Shown here piece after piece: positions 48,866 to 60,633 of a stretch of 64,000 bases of DNA. A model generated the notes under the pieces. The model worked only from the letters and a program-made list of their open reading frames with translations, was not told where the DNA came from and did not search any database. The stretch comes from Ramazzottius varieornatus (lineage: Eukaryota > Tardigrada > Eutardigrada > Parachela > Ramazzottiidae). A program made the translations under genes and the position numbers. The stretch is from NCBI GenBank assembly GCA_001949185.1, contig BDGG01000006.1, positions 2,374,463 through 2,438,462 of the forward strand, read 5' to 3'. Within the stretch, counting starts at the first letter, position 1; each line of letters starts with the position of its first letter.

Positions 48866-51472
48866 GACACCGTATAGTCCTTTTAGGCAAGAAACTTCCC
48901 GGTCAGATTCTTAGAACTCGAACCGTACCAGACTGGAAAACCCAGCAACAGGTATGGGCTATACAGATCCCCCTTACGCATTGTACGCGATAGACACTTA
49001 AGGAGAAATTGAGAAATATCAAGTCATACCTCAGGAAAACATAGTGGTCCCACTATATGCGGCAGAGGGGTTGGTAGTGGCACAAAAAATTAACCGCTGT
49101 GTTACGGAGAAATAAGTCTAGTGTAGGATGGAGGTACAGTGTACGCCAATATGGTCATCCCAACTGGGCGGAGTTTTTGGGCGTGGTTTCCCTGTATGAC
49201 GTAATTGAACAGGTGATTGCAATCAAGAAATCCGCAGGCTATAGCAGGGTCAGCGTTCGATTGGTTAACCTTACCCAGACCAACGCCCAGATTGAGGTGA
49301 CCATATTGGCGTTTACTGTATCAGTCTACATGAACCGATCGCATTCACATTAGCGCACCCAAGCTGGATGAGTGTCGGTGAGGCTCCACTTCAGAACTCA
49401 TAGAAAAAGAACAAGAGCCACCCCGCACACGCGGAAATGAAAAAAGAACGTGGCGGGATTAGCCTTTTTTTCGTGTCAGCATATGCTACTAGACAACTGG
49501 AAAATCGCGTCCGAAGAACTGTAACCAGAACCGCGTCGATATTCAGAGCTTTCGGTTCTGTGATGATAACGTTGACCTTGAGATTCTCATTTTTGCAATG
49601 CCAATCTATTCTTATACGCCTTTGGAATTCGGAATAGGTTTGGTTTGAGATATTCGAGGAACAATCGCTGCCCTAGCGGATTGAGAATAGTTTAGGTTGC
49701 TGGAGTGGTGTAACCAATTCCAACGATCTATAATCGCTAATAACATAGCAGGACCAAAAGATCAGGCTGGGGACGAATTATACTACTGTATTCCCTCGAC
49801 GGTTCTGCGCAGTCACATGACGGGCCCATAAAATAGTCCCCAGGGGATAGTGATTGAGCCACGAACACCCCGGGCCAGATATATAGGCCTGTCATGCAGC
49901 TGTTCGGATCCATCGAGAGAATAGTACGAGATACTCAAGTGCAAGATGAATGTTCGCCCTACTCCGCGCGAACAGTCGTGTGTGGCAAATTCAAATGATT
50001 TACCGTGGATGACACGGTGTCGCTCAAGTGAAAATTGGCACCTCTGAGGCTGTGAGTGACGTAGTCATGTGCCTAGTGCTGCAACGAATCGCTTTCGCAG
50101 CTTTAATAATTCAAGTCTCCAAGGTGAGGCAGACAGGCCATGTCAATTTCACTCAAGTGGCGCTGCACTTTTGCGTCAACTGTCAATCCAAACCTTTTCA
50201 ACAAATCGCTGCTTCAATTCTACATGTGACCATCCAGTTTCCGAAATTGGAGAAGATAGACTTTAGTTGGCCGGGATTTTTCCGCCTTGGTCACGGCATC
50301 ATTATTATTTTTTGATGGGCGATCTGGTGTAGACGACGCTAACCGTTCATTTGGTCCTGACTTCGGACGACTGGATGCTCGATTCGTTGTTTGTCGATCG
50401 TGGGTGATCTACTGGTTTTTAAGTTGCCCAGTTTGAGACTGCGAAGACAGTATCCAGTCACTGTCAAGCTCGCGGCGGGTTGCTTTCTTTGTCGTGTCCC
50501 TGTGCAGATGGTGAACGATACGTTCACCCAAAGGAACTCGATCGAACCTTCTGAGCAGAAGATTTCCAAAAAGTTCTACGGTCCGACTATAGTCAGAGTG
50601 AAGCTCTCCAGTAATATATCGTAGCACAACAGAACACCTCAGTCGTATTTTCAACGACACTACTAACTCTGAAGGGCCAAAAGTACGAAACGTTTGGTGG
50701 CAAGAAACCGAACGAAAAAACGGTGTTCCTGGTGTGCCAAAGTCTGAAGACCGAAAAACTAGGTGGAGAAAAAAGTCGCCTCAATTTGCTTAGCAATCTG
50801 CTCAGAGCGAAAATCTAACCGCTCGAGAGTCTGCGTCAAGTGGGCCAGCGGAAGTAAGTCAGTAAGGCGTGGCCAAATTGTGCCGTATGGAGCGGGCCTC
50901 GAGAGGAAAACCGTCTGTTTCGACCAACCAAAATAGTTGTTAAACTGCAAGTGGGCCTGCTGAGTGGTTAGAGCAGGGCTTACTGTTTCCTTTCAATGCC
51001 CGCTCCATATAAGGTCATTTGGCCACGCCTTGTGCCGCTGGCCCAAATTTTTTAGTCTGGGCATCAAGTTTCCAATCAACCCAGTCAACGCGGGGAACAA
51101 AACGAGCACCCCACGGAACAGTGGTTTTTGTCGCTTGTCTGTTGACGCAGCGACCAAAACCAGTCACCTTGAAAGGTGTGCGGCAAAAGACAGGCACGGT
51201 TTCGGTTCATTCTGGCGACGCTTCCGTCGGAGGCGACGTGTGTGGGTAGTCGAGCATGAAGAAAAAGATAAAACCATTCATGGCGCCACTGAGACGTATT
51301 CTCATGCTGTCACGCCATTGCAAACGTGGTAATGCAAATGTCAACAGGAGACAAATCGATCGATTCGGTGATTTCAAGGGTTGAGTTCAGGCAATCAATA
51401 GGGGGAAGGTGGTGGAACCATTCGTGACGTCTTTCGATGTAGTTCTCGAACTGCCTACGTACGGCACAGCGG
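48866..51472. other. Intergenic; holds a large palindrome
   Basis: This is upstream of the natriuretic-receptor-like gene. I find no exons that can be supported. Short plus-strand ORFs look random. Confidence 0.35.
50841..51045. repeat. Long inverted repeat (about 50-bp arms), MITE-like
   Basis: Left arm 50841-50897 and right arm 50998-51045 are reverse complements with small gaps. They share TGGGCCAGCGG, AAGGCGTGGCCAAAT and TATGGAGCGGGC. The spacer is about 100 bp. The form suggests a foldback or MITE. Confidence 0.65.
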
Positions 51473-53453
51473 CTAAACCGATGAACCGTTATGTGAAGTT
51501 GAGAAGGATTTCTGTTGATTATTAGCGCAACGTGTAGAGGTGGGGCAGAGCTCATTCAATCTGGCCGGGAAAACGCGGGCCGTTGCTTTTCTGTATCTTT
51601 CAACGGTAGCTACCCTTCCTAGCGAACTTCTTCGGTTTCGAAAGGGAAGCCGCAACAAGCGAGCACAGTTCTCGCGAAAATGTTCCAGGGACCAGGCGTA
51701 GATTAGGCAGTTGACCGAGCTATTGCCATGTGCTAAGAGGGCTGCCAGGATATACCACACAAAGCCAATGTGCGTCGCCTGACCTATGAGGAGCAGCATG
51801 CCAAGCGGCATGGACATAACGGCGAGCACAATGAAGACCCGGAACAGCACACGAACCATCCGTATCGTGCGGTGAAATTCTTTAAGCTTCATCTTTCGTC
51901 TTTCGTTCCGTCTGCTTCCGCTTACTGGCTGGCTGTTCGTGGAAGCACTACTAGTGCTTCGGTTCAGGATGCGGTTCCTGACCAGGTTGGAATTATGGAC
52001 GCGACGAAAGATGGCGAAGTATGCGATACAGCTGACGCCGACCGGCATCATAATCCCGACGCCGATGTAGAAAAAAGCGTACGAGTGAATATGGTGGGCG
52101 AAGGTACAGACAAAGATGGCTTCCGAGAAATGGATTTCGCCCCAGCCGACGTGGTTGGGCAACGTGACGATGTAAATGAGAACCCAGACTGTCAGGCAGA
52201 TGAGAAGGGAGTTGCGCTTAGTGTAAATTTTTTTGTATGAGTTGTACCGGCAGATGAAAACATATCTGGAAAAACATGAGCTATATTGCTTGATAATCTG
52301 GCAAGCGGTCTGGTCGGCCAGTCTATCATAACAGACGGGAACAACACGGTTCCCCTAGATTTTTAAATCAAAAGAGAGCCAGAAAGTACATCGGAGATGA
52401 CCCCGGATGTAAGGATGATTGTTATACGCTGATGAATTAGGCGGTATAAAAGCGGCATCGTTGAGTGAACTTGTCTGTTGTTTCTCGTGTTGCGTCAAGG
52501 AAAGGTCTGATTGAATTGCTAGAACGTTAGTCTTGCGTCAAGAAAACCTAGGGATGCGATCAGCGAACTAGTTTGACTACTCGTACACCTTGCTTCCTCT
52601 CACCTTGAGCAGCGGATAACAAGCCTTGGTCTACAGGCTTCAGGTCAAAACTTTCACCCACTCTCGTGAGCAGCTCGTCTCGAGCAAATTATGGGATGGA
52701 AAACAGCTGTATTCACCGACCACCGTCAAAAGAACTTTTACTGCTCTCGACCCTTCGAGCCGTATACGTAATAGAATTACTGAAATGTGTTGTCGTGTGC
52801 GAGAATTCGTCACCTCCGCTACGATGGCCGACTAACCTGTTAATGGTAATCATGCAGATGGTCCAAGTTGAAGCAATACAACCCATTGCGCACAGCGATC
52901 CAACAACTGCAAGGCGTATAAACCCGTTGCAGTGTACAGACCAAATATTAGTGTTGATGTAAAATTCTGTAAATGTCTTACGGCGGCATAGCAGAGGCCG
53001 TTCTTGAAACCACCTTTCTCCGAGTAGCGCACCTACTCATGGTGAACGATCGTCATCAGACGGAGTTGCTGCGTCAAATGAATCATTCATATCTGGATTT
53101 TTACCTAAAGCGCTGAAAGGCTGGGTAATGACGGTAACGAATAGATCGGACACGGATAAGTTGATGATGAGGGCGTTGCTTGTGGTCCGAAGTACGGGTG
53201 AGGCACAGATCGTCACAATGACCTTGAAAACTTGTCGATGTATCGTCAAATTCGTGCGGCTGTATGGCACATATATCAGACAAACCGTGCTTACCAGTAC
53301 ATTTCCCAAGGTTCCAAGGAAACTTTCAATTGTCAAAATGAACACGTAAAAGTACTGAAGGGAACGTTCCAGAGGTTGCCTGAGGAAGTTTGAAGATGTT
53401 TCATTCAGAGAAAATATGATGGACGTATCGTTGCAAAGCCCGTGGCAATCCAT
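51473..53453 (-). CDS. Moody/Tre1/melatonin-receptor-like GPCR, four exons, 399 aa
   Basis: The gene is complement(join(51473..52265,52837..52966,53105..53222,53295..53453)), 1200 nt, all introns GT-AG. The N-terminus has sequons (NDT, NET). TM1 ends LGNVLVIVTIC, TM2 is NALIINLSVSDLFVTVI, and TM3 contains MGCIASTWTICMITINRY, so DRY is NRY. The second loop and TM4 read RYNSYKKIYTKRNSLLICL and LPNHVGW, then CTFAHH. This resembles melatonin and moody/Tre1 receptors. TM6 lacks the usual CWxP and shows MSMP. TM7 is NSSVNCLIYAW in place of NPxxY. The tail is long and basic. It should be a G-protein-coupled plasma-membrane receptor with unknown ligand. The first intron is 72 bp and does not break the frame, so a longer retained form is possible on paper, but the canonical TM1 supports splicing. 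Confidence 0.87.
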
Positions 53454-54058
53454 CGGTCTGATTTAGGCAGTCTTTCCAAACTTTACGTGCTTTGGAAAAC
53501 GAATAGTAAGGAGATTCTTTCCGTGCAAACTCCAAACTTGAATTCTGAGACATGAGGTCACGCCGACTGGACTTACTGTATATGAGAATTTTTGACAAGT
53601 TTCAGGCACGAGTACAGTCGACCACAGCTGAACCGGAACACGACATACGTTTGGTTGGTCTCAGGAGGAAGGATCAGGTCTGCACTCACGTCAGCATGGT
53701 TGCCCGCATTCTGTACAAGTACAATGCTCTCGTACTTGTTGAATCGCGCTCCATTGTGAAGCAGCTTTTATGGGCATGTCGACCAACAACCGATGCGCTT
53801 ACCGTTGGATGAACAAATTTACTATAGCGATTCGCTGCATCCGACACCCACGTCACAATACACGTAAATCATCCTCCTGGGTGGGAGGGGCAGATCGCTC
53901 AACCACCGGCCGAAATAATAACATCATGTGAGTAATCAGAGCTTTGGATCAGCTACTCTGGATTAGTATGACTTCCATTGGGTATCTGGAGTAAGGGCTG
54001 TAGCGGAGGTGGGGTGGCCGTCTTCGAATTGAATCTGACGGCGAGCTGTCCGACCCTA
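53454..54058. other. Spacer between tandem GPCR copies
   Basis: No supported gene. Short ORFs only. Confidence 0.35.
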
Positions 54059-54649
54059 TCAAACGTGTGAATTCTTCGCGCATGAAGCCGCGATAAGCCT
54101 AACAGGTTTCAAATACCCTTCCCGAAAACGCTCCACTGACAAGGCGCACATGACGCCGCTGACCGTCTTGTTTCCGTGTGTCATGATCAGCGCCAGAATG
54201 TACCACACGCGGCCCAGCCTGTCTTCCTCTGATCATCAGTAACGAGACGACTATCGGCAGCAGCATTACGATGCAGATGACGAAGACCTTGAAGAGCGCA
54301 CGAGCCACCTTTACATTACGATGGAACTCACTGAATTTCTGATCGTCGATTTCCAGACGACCTCGATGTGACATTCTAATCGATGGTCCTAGTTTGTATT
54401 CGGGTCTGGACGAGGTTGGAGTTTCTGACGCGCAGGAAGATGGAAAAGGTAGGCGGCGCCACTGATGGTGATGGGAGTCAGGACGCCCAACGAGAGATAA
54501 AACCTCGTGAATGATGATTGGTGATGATGAGCGAAGGTAAAGCCGACCAGGTTGGGGACCAGCTCAATGACGGAACGGAAAGCAACAAAAACTTCCTGAT
54601 ACTTCCTATAACCGTTTCCTAGCTCGATGCTCGAGGGGACGGGTGTCAC
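54059..54649 (-). pseudogene. Degenerate tandem relative of the 51473-53453 GPCR
   Basis: The pieces align with the neighbouring receptor from the second extracellular loop onward. TFAHHHQSSFTRFYLSLG matches the TM5 region. EFHRNVKVARALFKVFVICI matches the TM6 region. A frame change then leads to RVWYILALIMTHGNKTVSG (TM7) and a short C-terminus ending at 54059. Another frame break separates the TM5 part (54389-54649) from the TM6 part (54099-54374). Exons for TM1-TM4 were not found upstream, so it looks truncated as well as frameshifted. Confidence 0.65.
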
Positions 54650-56365
54650 CGCAGCAGGCTCAGCCAGGCTGGGATACCTTCGGGCTTAAGATAGTGAAGA
54701 GCCTGACTCGAGGAGTGGAACTCTTCGGCCTTTAGGTTTAGCAGGAAGGTTTTCTAAATTCTGATGGATATCACGTGACTCTGCCGTCGGGCTGGTCCGA
54801 GAACGTGTAGGTCGTAATCCGGTTGAAAAGTTGCTGTAAGCTCGGGATTAATTTGTTTATGGGCTATTGTTTTCTGCCATGGGTTCGGATTTCCAGTCGC
54901 GTGATCTCTGGATCTCGTTCCCTATGGGGGATTCGAGATCGAGCTAACTCAGCCAAGCAAGTGTTTTGTTCAGGATGAGATTTTGAATTAGATCTAACCG
55001 ATTCGTTGGATGGAGGCGTGGACTACAAAACAATCTTCCCCGAGTCACACCGGTGACATAAAAATACCGCAAGGATGGCGGTAGGGCGGACGAGTATCTA
55101 AAAGAGTATACTAGAAAGAATCTAAAAGAAGCGTTCTGGGGAAGCTTTTGGTTGATACTGATGTTCCCGGACCATGCAGATCGTCTAACCCCCCCCCCCC
55201 CCGNNNNNNNNNNNNNNNNNNNNNNNNNNNNNNNNNNNNNNNNNNNNNNNNNNCCCCCCCCCCCCCCGCAACTTGCAAAGAGTATCAACGGAGATCTACC
55301 GTGTTATATTGTAGCCGTCCGCTCAACTAAGACCAGTAAGAACTGGCATTCGTCTTTGTGCTCCGTACGGTCTATCGGTTAGGTTTACCATCGGACCGTT
55401 ACTACTGTAGTCCGATGACGAGCATCGTGCATTTCAAAGAGTATCAGATAAAATTATTGTACCAGAGTGGGATATCGAAGCCCAGTCACTATTACCAGAG
55501 AGTTAGCGGTGTTCTGGCAAGTTCAGAGAACACGAAGGATTTACGATCCTAAAGATCGTGCTGTTGACAGACACTTCTTGCCAGTAATCACGATAGAAGC
55601 GTGATCTAGCTTTCTTCTCTGAGACTAAGTAATGAATCCAAACTGGCATAAAGTGGTCCTCGAAGTCCTTGGTGGTGGCTCTTAGTTAGAAAGTGGTGTA
55701 CGGAGTAAACGGTGGTGATGATTTGGAATTGAAAGGTGGTATTAGGAGACTATGGTGGTGAAATGTGGTGTGCGGAGCCTTCCGAATACTTTTCGTTACG
55801 CGACGCATAAGGAATATCTAGGCCACCTGCACCTTTGCACACGCGATTCAAGAGTCTCCGCGACATGGGTCTTTTTGAAGCCAAACACAGCATGGAATTT
55901 AACTAGATCTAGAGTCGTAAAACACTGATGGCCTTTGGATAGATGACGTCTTTAGGGGATGAAGAGAAGATTAACCTTGCCAGTACCGAGAGTGCGAGTA
56001 CCGATAGCTACAAATTGTATGGTTTACGAGGAATATTCAGTTCCCGGCGACCCCTAACCGTTGTTTTCGGCCGAAAGATGCAACGCGAGCGTGAAAGGTG
56101 TTTCGGTATGTTGACCGTACCTTTCTTCTCCAGAAACCACTCGCGTAGTATAACAGTCAAGAATGCGCAATAAGGAAGCGCGATCAGGAAGGAGGAAGTA
56201 TAAATAAGCCTTGAAAAGGCCAGAACGCAAGAAAGATAGATACAACAAAAGGATTACAGATGAGAGCCGCGTGCTGGGCCACGTTCATCCGCAGAAGCTA
56301 CACAAGTACTCAGGTTAAAAGTCTAACACCAGAAACAAAATTTCTCAAGGTTTCACCGATCGAAA
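54650..56365. other. Intergenic with assembly gap
   Basis: No supported gene. GGTGGT-rich sequence occurs at about 55670-55770. ORFs that cross the N run are artefacts. Confidence 0.4.
55204..55253. other. 50-N assembly gap inside a poly-C tract
   Basis: Fifty N bases are flanked by at least 12 C on the left (ending in a single G) and 14 C on the right. The round gap length suggests an arbitrary scaffold spacer where sequencing failed in a homopolymer. Confidence 0.95.
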
Positions 56366-59300
56366 TTATACGTAAACCGATTCTGCCATGGACTCCATGA
56401 TGTTAGGCAGAGGCGAAACGTCAATCTCGGATACGGCTTTCTTCGGCGACACGGACCTCGTTGTCACACTTAGTGGTAGAAGGACCGTGGAACTGTGTCC
56501 GCGGTTGGCGCTCTTTTCATTGTAGATGCTCTGTAATTTGGCCAGGTGCTGTGACGAAGAAAAGAAGAACCGTTACGGACCAGTACAAAAAAATAAATCA
56601 GTTGAGAGTACGGCAAACAAACTCAATAAGAGTTCAATAACAAATTTAAAGAAGAGTGGTTATCCAAAGCGGCGCACGTTTACACGGTTTACGGCTGGAG
56701 ACGTGCGCTGCTTGGAAAGACGGATAAGGTTGTTTTCCCAAGTGGCGCACGTTTGCTAACCAGAAATCCAAAGCGCCAGTTGAAAAAAAACCAGTTTCGT
56801 CGAGTTTGTTCGCCTACTATTCAATTTTAAGAGGGAAAACTCACATCAAGGTTAGGCGCGTATGATTCAGCATATCGATTCAAGATATTCTTCATGCTCA
56901 ACGCTAACGTCCGGTTGCCTTCAAGGATGGTATGGCATTTGAAATTTTCCACAAAAACAAAGTCTTCTGTGACGAACAAAGATTCTGCTTCCATCAGGCT
57001 CTTGTCAGTGATGAAGTTCTTCATGGCGGCGTAGACGTCACCACACACCGCCGGTCTCCAGCCTAGCTCCTGAGCTGAGGGCATGATCTTTGAAACAATT
57101 AGGTTCACCCAAGTCTTCTCCATCTTTTGCAGTTCTTCAGGTAAAGGATAGAAGTTGGTGGTCTTCTTGACGATGGCCGAAAGCTTTGGATGCCTTCTGT
57201 CGACTTTGGCAAATGCCATGCCGATACCTTCGTCAACATAGTGAACCTGGAAGAAGACGCCCGAGTATTCTTTCTATTTAATTTTTATTTGATTTCTATT
57301 CTTTCTATTTATTTTTTTATTTAATCTTATTTCATTTTATTTACATTCTAATTATTTTGTTGTATTTCCTTTTATTTTGACTTACGTGGAGAAAGTCTTC
57401 GTCGATTTCCGTGAGGACTTCCACCCTGTACATTTTTGTGCTATCGTTGCTCAGCATGCCGCAGATGAGACCTGGTGGGGGTACTTCGGCGAGCGGCGCA
57501 GGAAGTTCGTCCAAGACGTTGGCGAGGTGTTCATCGATGGCCTTGGTGCTGCGGTCCACTTGGACGATCTGTCCTTCGGCTGTCCTGTAGCTGACGATCC
57601 GCACGATGAAGTGTGTCGGGTTGAGGAAGCGCATGATGGAGAACTCGAAACCTCTACCGGCAGCTAGGGCAGTCGGTAATGCTCGAGGCGGACCTTGGTA
57701 GTGTCGATACGCGCAAGATTCTGGACTCATACACTCACCCACGTACATCTGCAAGCGCCACACCAAAATGTTATGCTTACTCCAAAACTCCAAAAAATTT
57801 GATCTTGTACATCGGCAAACAACCTCGACAAGATCGGTTTCCCAAGTCGCGCACGTTTCCGATGTTACTGGGCGGCGGAGTGCACCACTCCAAATACCGA
57901 TCTTGTCGAATCTCTTCAAGTGACGCAGCATTCATTATTATTGGCTGAAGGCGTGAGCCACTCGGGAAGCGATCTTGTCAAGTTGGTACATTTAGGTCCC
58001 ACCACCAAAAAAATTTAGATTACCTGTTGAAGGCAGGGAGGAACTCGAAGGAAGTCTGGATCCTCCAAAGCAGCCAGACTTTTCGTTATAAGGCTTTCTG
58101 GCATGACACTTTGGGGAGAAGCGGAAGCAACGTGAACCAGAAGCGGAAGTAGGTGGCGCCACGATTCGTCGACGATAATGCGGCAGGGAATGGCTGGATA
58201 AGGCGGCTTGCTCGCGCCTGAACAGAAAACACCGATCATCAACCGAACTAACTTAAATTTTAATCTGAAGTAAGCTAAGGGAAATGGTAAGCTTACCGTG
58301 CGCGAGTTTGTTTAGGTATTGGTAGTGCGTGGACCAAATCATGAAGTTGTTCTTAATGAGGCAGAAGCGCCGCATGAAGTGGTGGATGGATTCCGGTGGG
58401 GAAAGGTGGACGATGAGATCGGCGTCGTTAATGCCAAAGTCCGACGTAATGCTGTCAGGAATAGCCAGAATCTTCGCGGCTTCCTTATTCTCCGTCTTCC
58501 ACCAGTCCCGAATGGTGGAAACGTATTCGTAAACCGGCTTGTCCTCGTTGGCTGTCTGAAAGCCACAAAAGAGGCGTTCGGACCAGTTTCAATCCAGATT
58601 TGCATAGCTTAGACGTCGGAAAATAAATTCCGCCAGATCGATTTACGAGTGGCGCACGCTCTCAGCCAACAACAATGCCAACGTGCGCCACTTGCGATAA
58701 CGATCTGGTTCAACTCTTTGCTTCATTACCATGAAATCGTATTTCGTCTTGGATTTTTCCTTATCCATCAGCAGAGCTTTCCTAATGGCACCGGCTTGCT
58801 CAGATGATTTCACAAAAAGTACGATGCGATCGCCGTTAGTCCTGTCGGAGAAGGTCTTGAGTGCTGACAGGGCCCACGGCAGATTGGGGTTGGCTTCGAG
58901 GATCTCGACGGGGAGTTTCTCGTAGATGATGGCGTCCAGCATGTTGGTGATGACGGTGCAACAGGTATTCTCCAGCTTGCTCAGGACCTGCTTGATGTTT
59001 GGCGAAGGCGAAGATGCAGCAAAGACGTAGTTGATGTCGGGGTTGACCACGAAGCGTGTCATCATTTGCTCCACGATCGTCGGAGCGAAGCGGAGCATCA
59101 CGTCGATGTTTCTCAAAACGACAAACTCAACCTACAGAAACAATCATTCATCTATAATCTCGTCCGTAGAACCTCCTTTTACGTCTTCAACACTTTTTAG
59201 AATTCACAGATCGTCCCCGATTGGTTTTGCGGGTTTTACGGATTTTGTTTGTTCTTCGTCTTTCTTCTACAGATTTTTCTGTGTTGTATTCTTCGTACGT

Positions 59301-60268
59301 TTCTTGTATTTTTCCTGTGTTGATGCTGAGCACACTGTTTATGATTTTTCGTTCTGGTTTTCGTACTTTTAAGACGTTGATGGGTGGAGATCCAAGGCGT
59401 CCTTGCGTCAAGAACAACTGCATAACCGCATTGAGCGTCACAATCAAGACATCACAGTTCTCCGACGCCGCGTACGACTTTTCTTGGAAGCCTTTATCGT
59501 TCTTGCTTTCGAAAAAGTTGACGATACGGAAAGAGCGACTAAGCTGTTGTGTGACAGTTCGCATGGACTCGACCAGCGCCATCGACTCTTCCAGGTTGCA
59601 GGTGACAACGACGGCCAAAGGTCCTTCGCTGTACAATCGGCCAAGGTGACGCCTTCCGCACGGTTCGGCAATGCGAAGGAGTAAAGGCACCACGAAGCCC
59701 GAGTCCATTGTGTTGGAGTATTCGGCAGGAGGTTGGCAGGAATAGAGTGGGTTGTCGATATAGAAGACGTCGTACCTGGAAACAGAGAGAACAATTTTAG
59801 CGCACTTGAGCCCAGAAGCAACTGCGCAACTGCGTGACGTCAGAAAACACCGCCGAAGCTGCACGTAAGACGAATGGTTTGTACATGGACGGCCCAACTG
59901 GGTTAAATGATCAGCTCGTAGGGCTGCTCCGTTGATTGACCAAGCCTTGATTGAATGTTGACGTTTTCACCGCTTTCGGCTTTTCTTTTGAAATTCGTAT
60001 AGTTTCTTCGAACTCGTTGGTCTCACCTGTGGAGAACATGGGGCCAAATCAAAGCTTGCATCTCTGTCCGCCGGGGTCCACAAAGGCTGGTGACGAGAGG
60101 TCGGACCAGATCGTTGAGAGGGAGAGCGCCGGAGCGGAGTTGGGTCCTCCAGGGTAAAGTGGCCAAACCAGAAAAATACATCCGGGAGTGTTGGCCGAAT
60201 AAAGTCGTCTCATCTTCGCACAACTGTAGGGGCTGTCGCTGTTCTAATATACCGACCATGGTCGAAAG
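56366..60268 (-). CDS. TDRD12: TDRD12/Yb-like protein: degenerate DEAD helicase, CCCH finger, Tudor
   Basis: The gene is complement(join(56366..56548,56845..57246,57386..57748,58024..58217,58297..58555,58730..59131,59367..59775,60027..60268)), 2454 nt open throughout. It begins with an entry motif (EMQALIWPHVLHRYDVFYID). The helicase core follows, with the Walker A, DEAD and SAT positions replaced (VLRNIDVML where LDEAD is expected, AASSPSP for SAT). The second RecA half reads DRIVLFVKSSEQAGAI and DADLIVHLSPPESIHHF. A zinc finger C-X8-C-X5-C-X3-H spans the 58024/57748 splice (PCLQQMYVGECMSPESCAYRH). A Tudor core follows (GLICGMLSNDSTKMYRVEVL, VHYVDEG). This domain order is that of TDRD12 and insect Yb proteins, which act in piRNA biogenesis in germline granules. 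The degenerate ATPase site suggests a scaffolding role. A good ATG is at 60259, but an N-terminal Tudor exon may lie near 60310-60480. Confidence 0.85.
56655..56760. repeat. Palindromic GGCGCACGT element in a TDRD12-like intron
   Basis: The arms CCAAAGCGGCGCACGT and ACGTGCGCTGCTTGG face each other at about 56665-56713. A further AAGTGGCGCACGTTTG end lies at about 56741-56757. It belongs to the same small family as the copies at 57824-57980 and 58631-58709 and lies in the intron before the last exon. Confidence 0.6.
57270..57375. repeat. T-rich low-complexity intron tract (TTTATT-type)
   Basis: About 100 bp of nearly pure T/A with repeated TTTATTT and TTCTATT steps fills the intron between the Tudor exons at 57246 and 57386. 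It is simple sequence. Confidence 0.7.
57824..57985. repeat. Two adjoining palindromic elements in a TDRD12-like intron
   Basis: The first (57824-57910) has facing arms beginning TCGACAAGATCGGT. The second (57904-57985), read on the minus strand, matches the 58631 element across its whole length, including the loop (TTCAGCCAATAATAAT against CTCAGCCAACAACAAT). Both share the AAGTGGCGCAC-type core. They fill most of the intron between 57748 and 58024. Confidence 0.65.
58631..58709. repeat. Palindromic MITE-like element next to a splice donor
   Basis: A 27-bp terminal inverted repeat (CCAGATCG...GTGGCGCACG against its complement) encloses a loop with CTCAGCCAACAACAATG. It lies in the intron just after the exon ending at 58730. 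The element plus 36 bp of flanking gene sequence recurs at 62879-62993 with three mismatches. Confidence 0.75.
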
Positions 60269-60633
60269 CTGCAAGTTGGGTAAGGACAGAAATATCCGTT
60301 AGTATCAAGCGGGGAATTTTTCCACCAATTTGGAAACAGATTTCAGTACTGTACCTTCTGCCGGCTGATCGTGGACTTTATCTAGGACAGTTACTATGCG
60401 AACTATGGCCACCTCTACGAGTCTCCTTGAGCGCCGACCTGGTGGGAAACAACCTCCGAACCAAACGGCACAGAACTTTATCGAGGAGGATGTGGCCATG
60501 TGGGGCATGATGCCATGATGAGAAACTTACTTTTGAGTTCTGAGAATACTATAGAGATCGCGAGTGCCCACGCACTAGCACAATTCGATACGCATAAGAA
60601 TATCGTGACATCATATGTAAACATTGTGGCGCG
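60269..60633. other. 5' flank of the TDRD12-like gene
   Basis: A 67-codon minus-strand frame (60305-60508) may contain an upstream exon (reading VEVAIVRIVTVLDKVHDQP), but no donor gives the phase the next exon needs with confidence. The hAT element begins immediately upstream. Confidence 0.35.

Noticed and set aside
51770-52240. 156-codon plus-strand ORF
   Set aside because: Antisense shadow of the large GPCR exon 51473-52265.
54944-55382. ORFs running through the N gap
   Set aside because: The open frames are created by N and poly-C and cannot be assessed.
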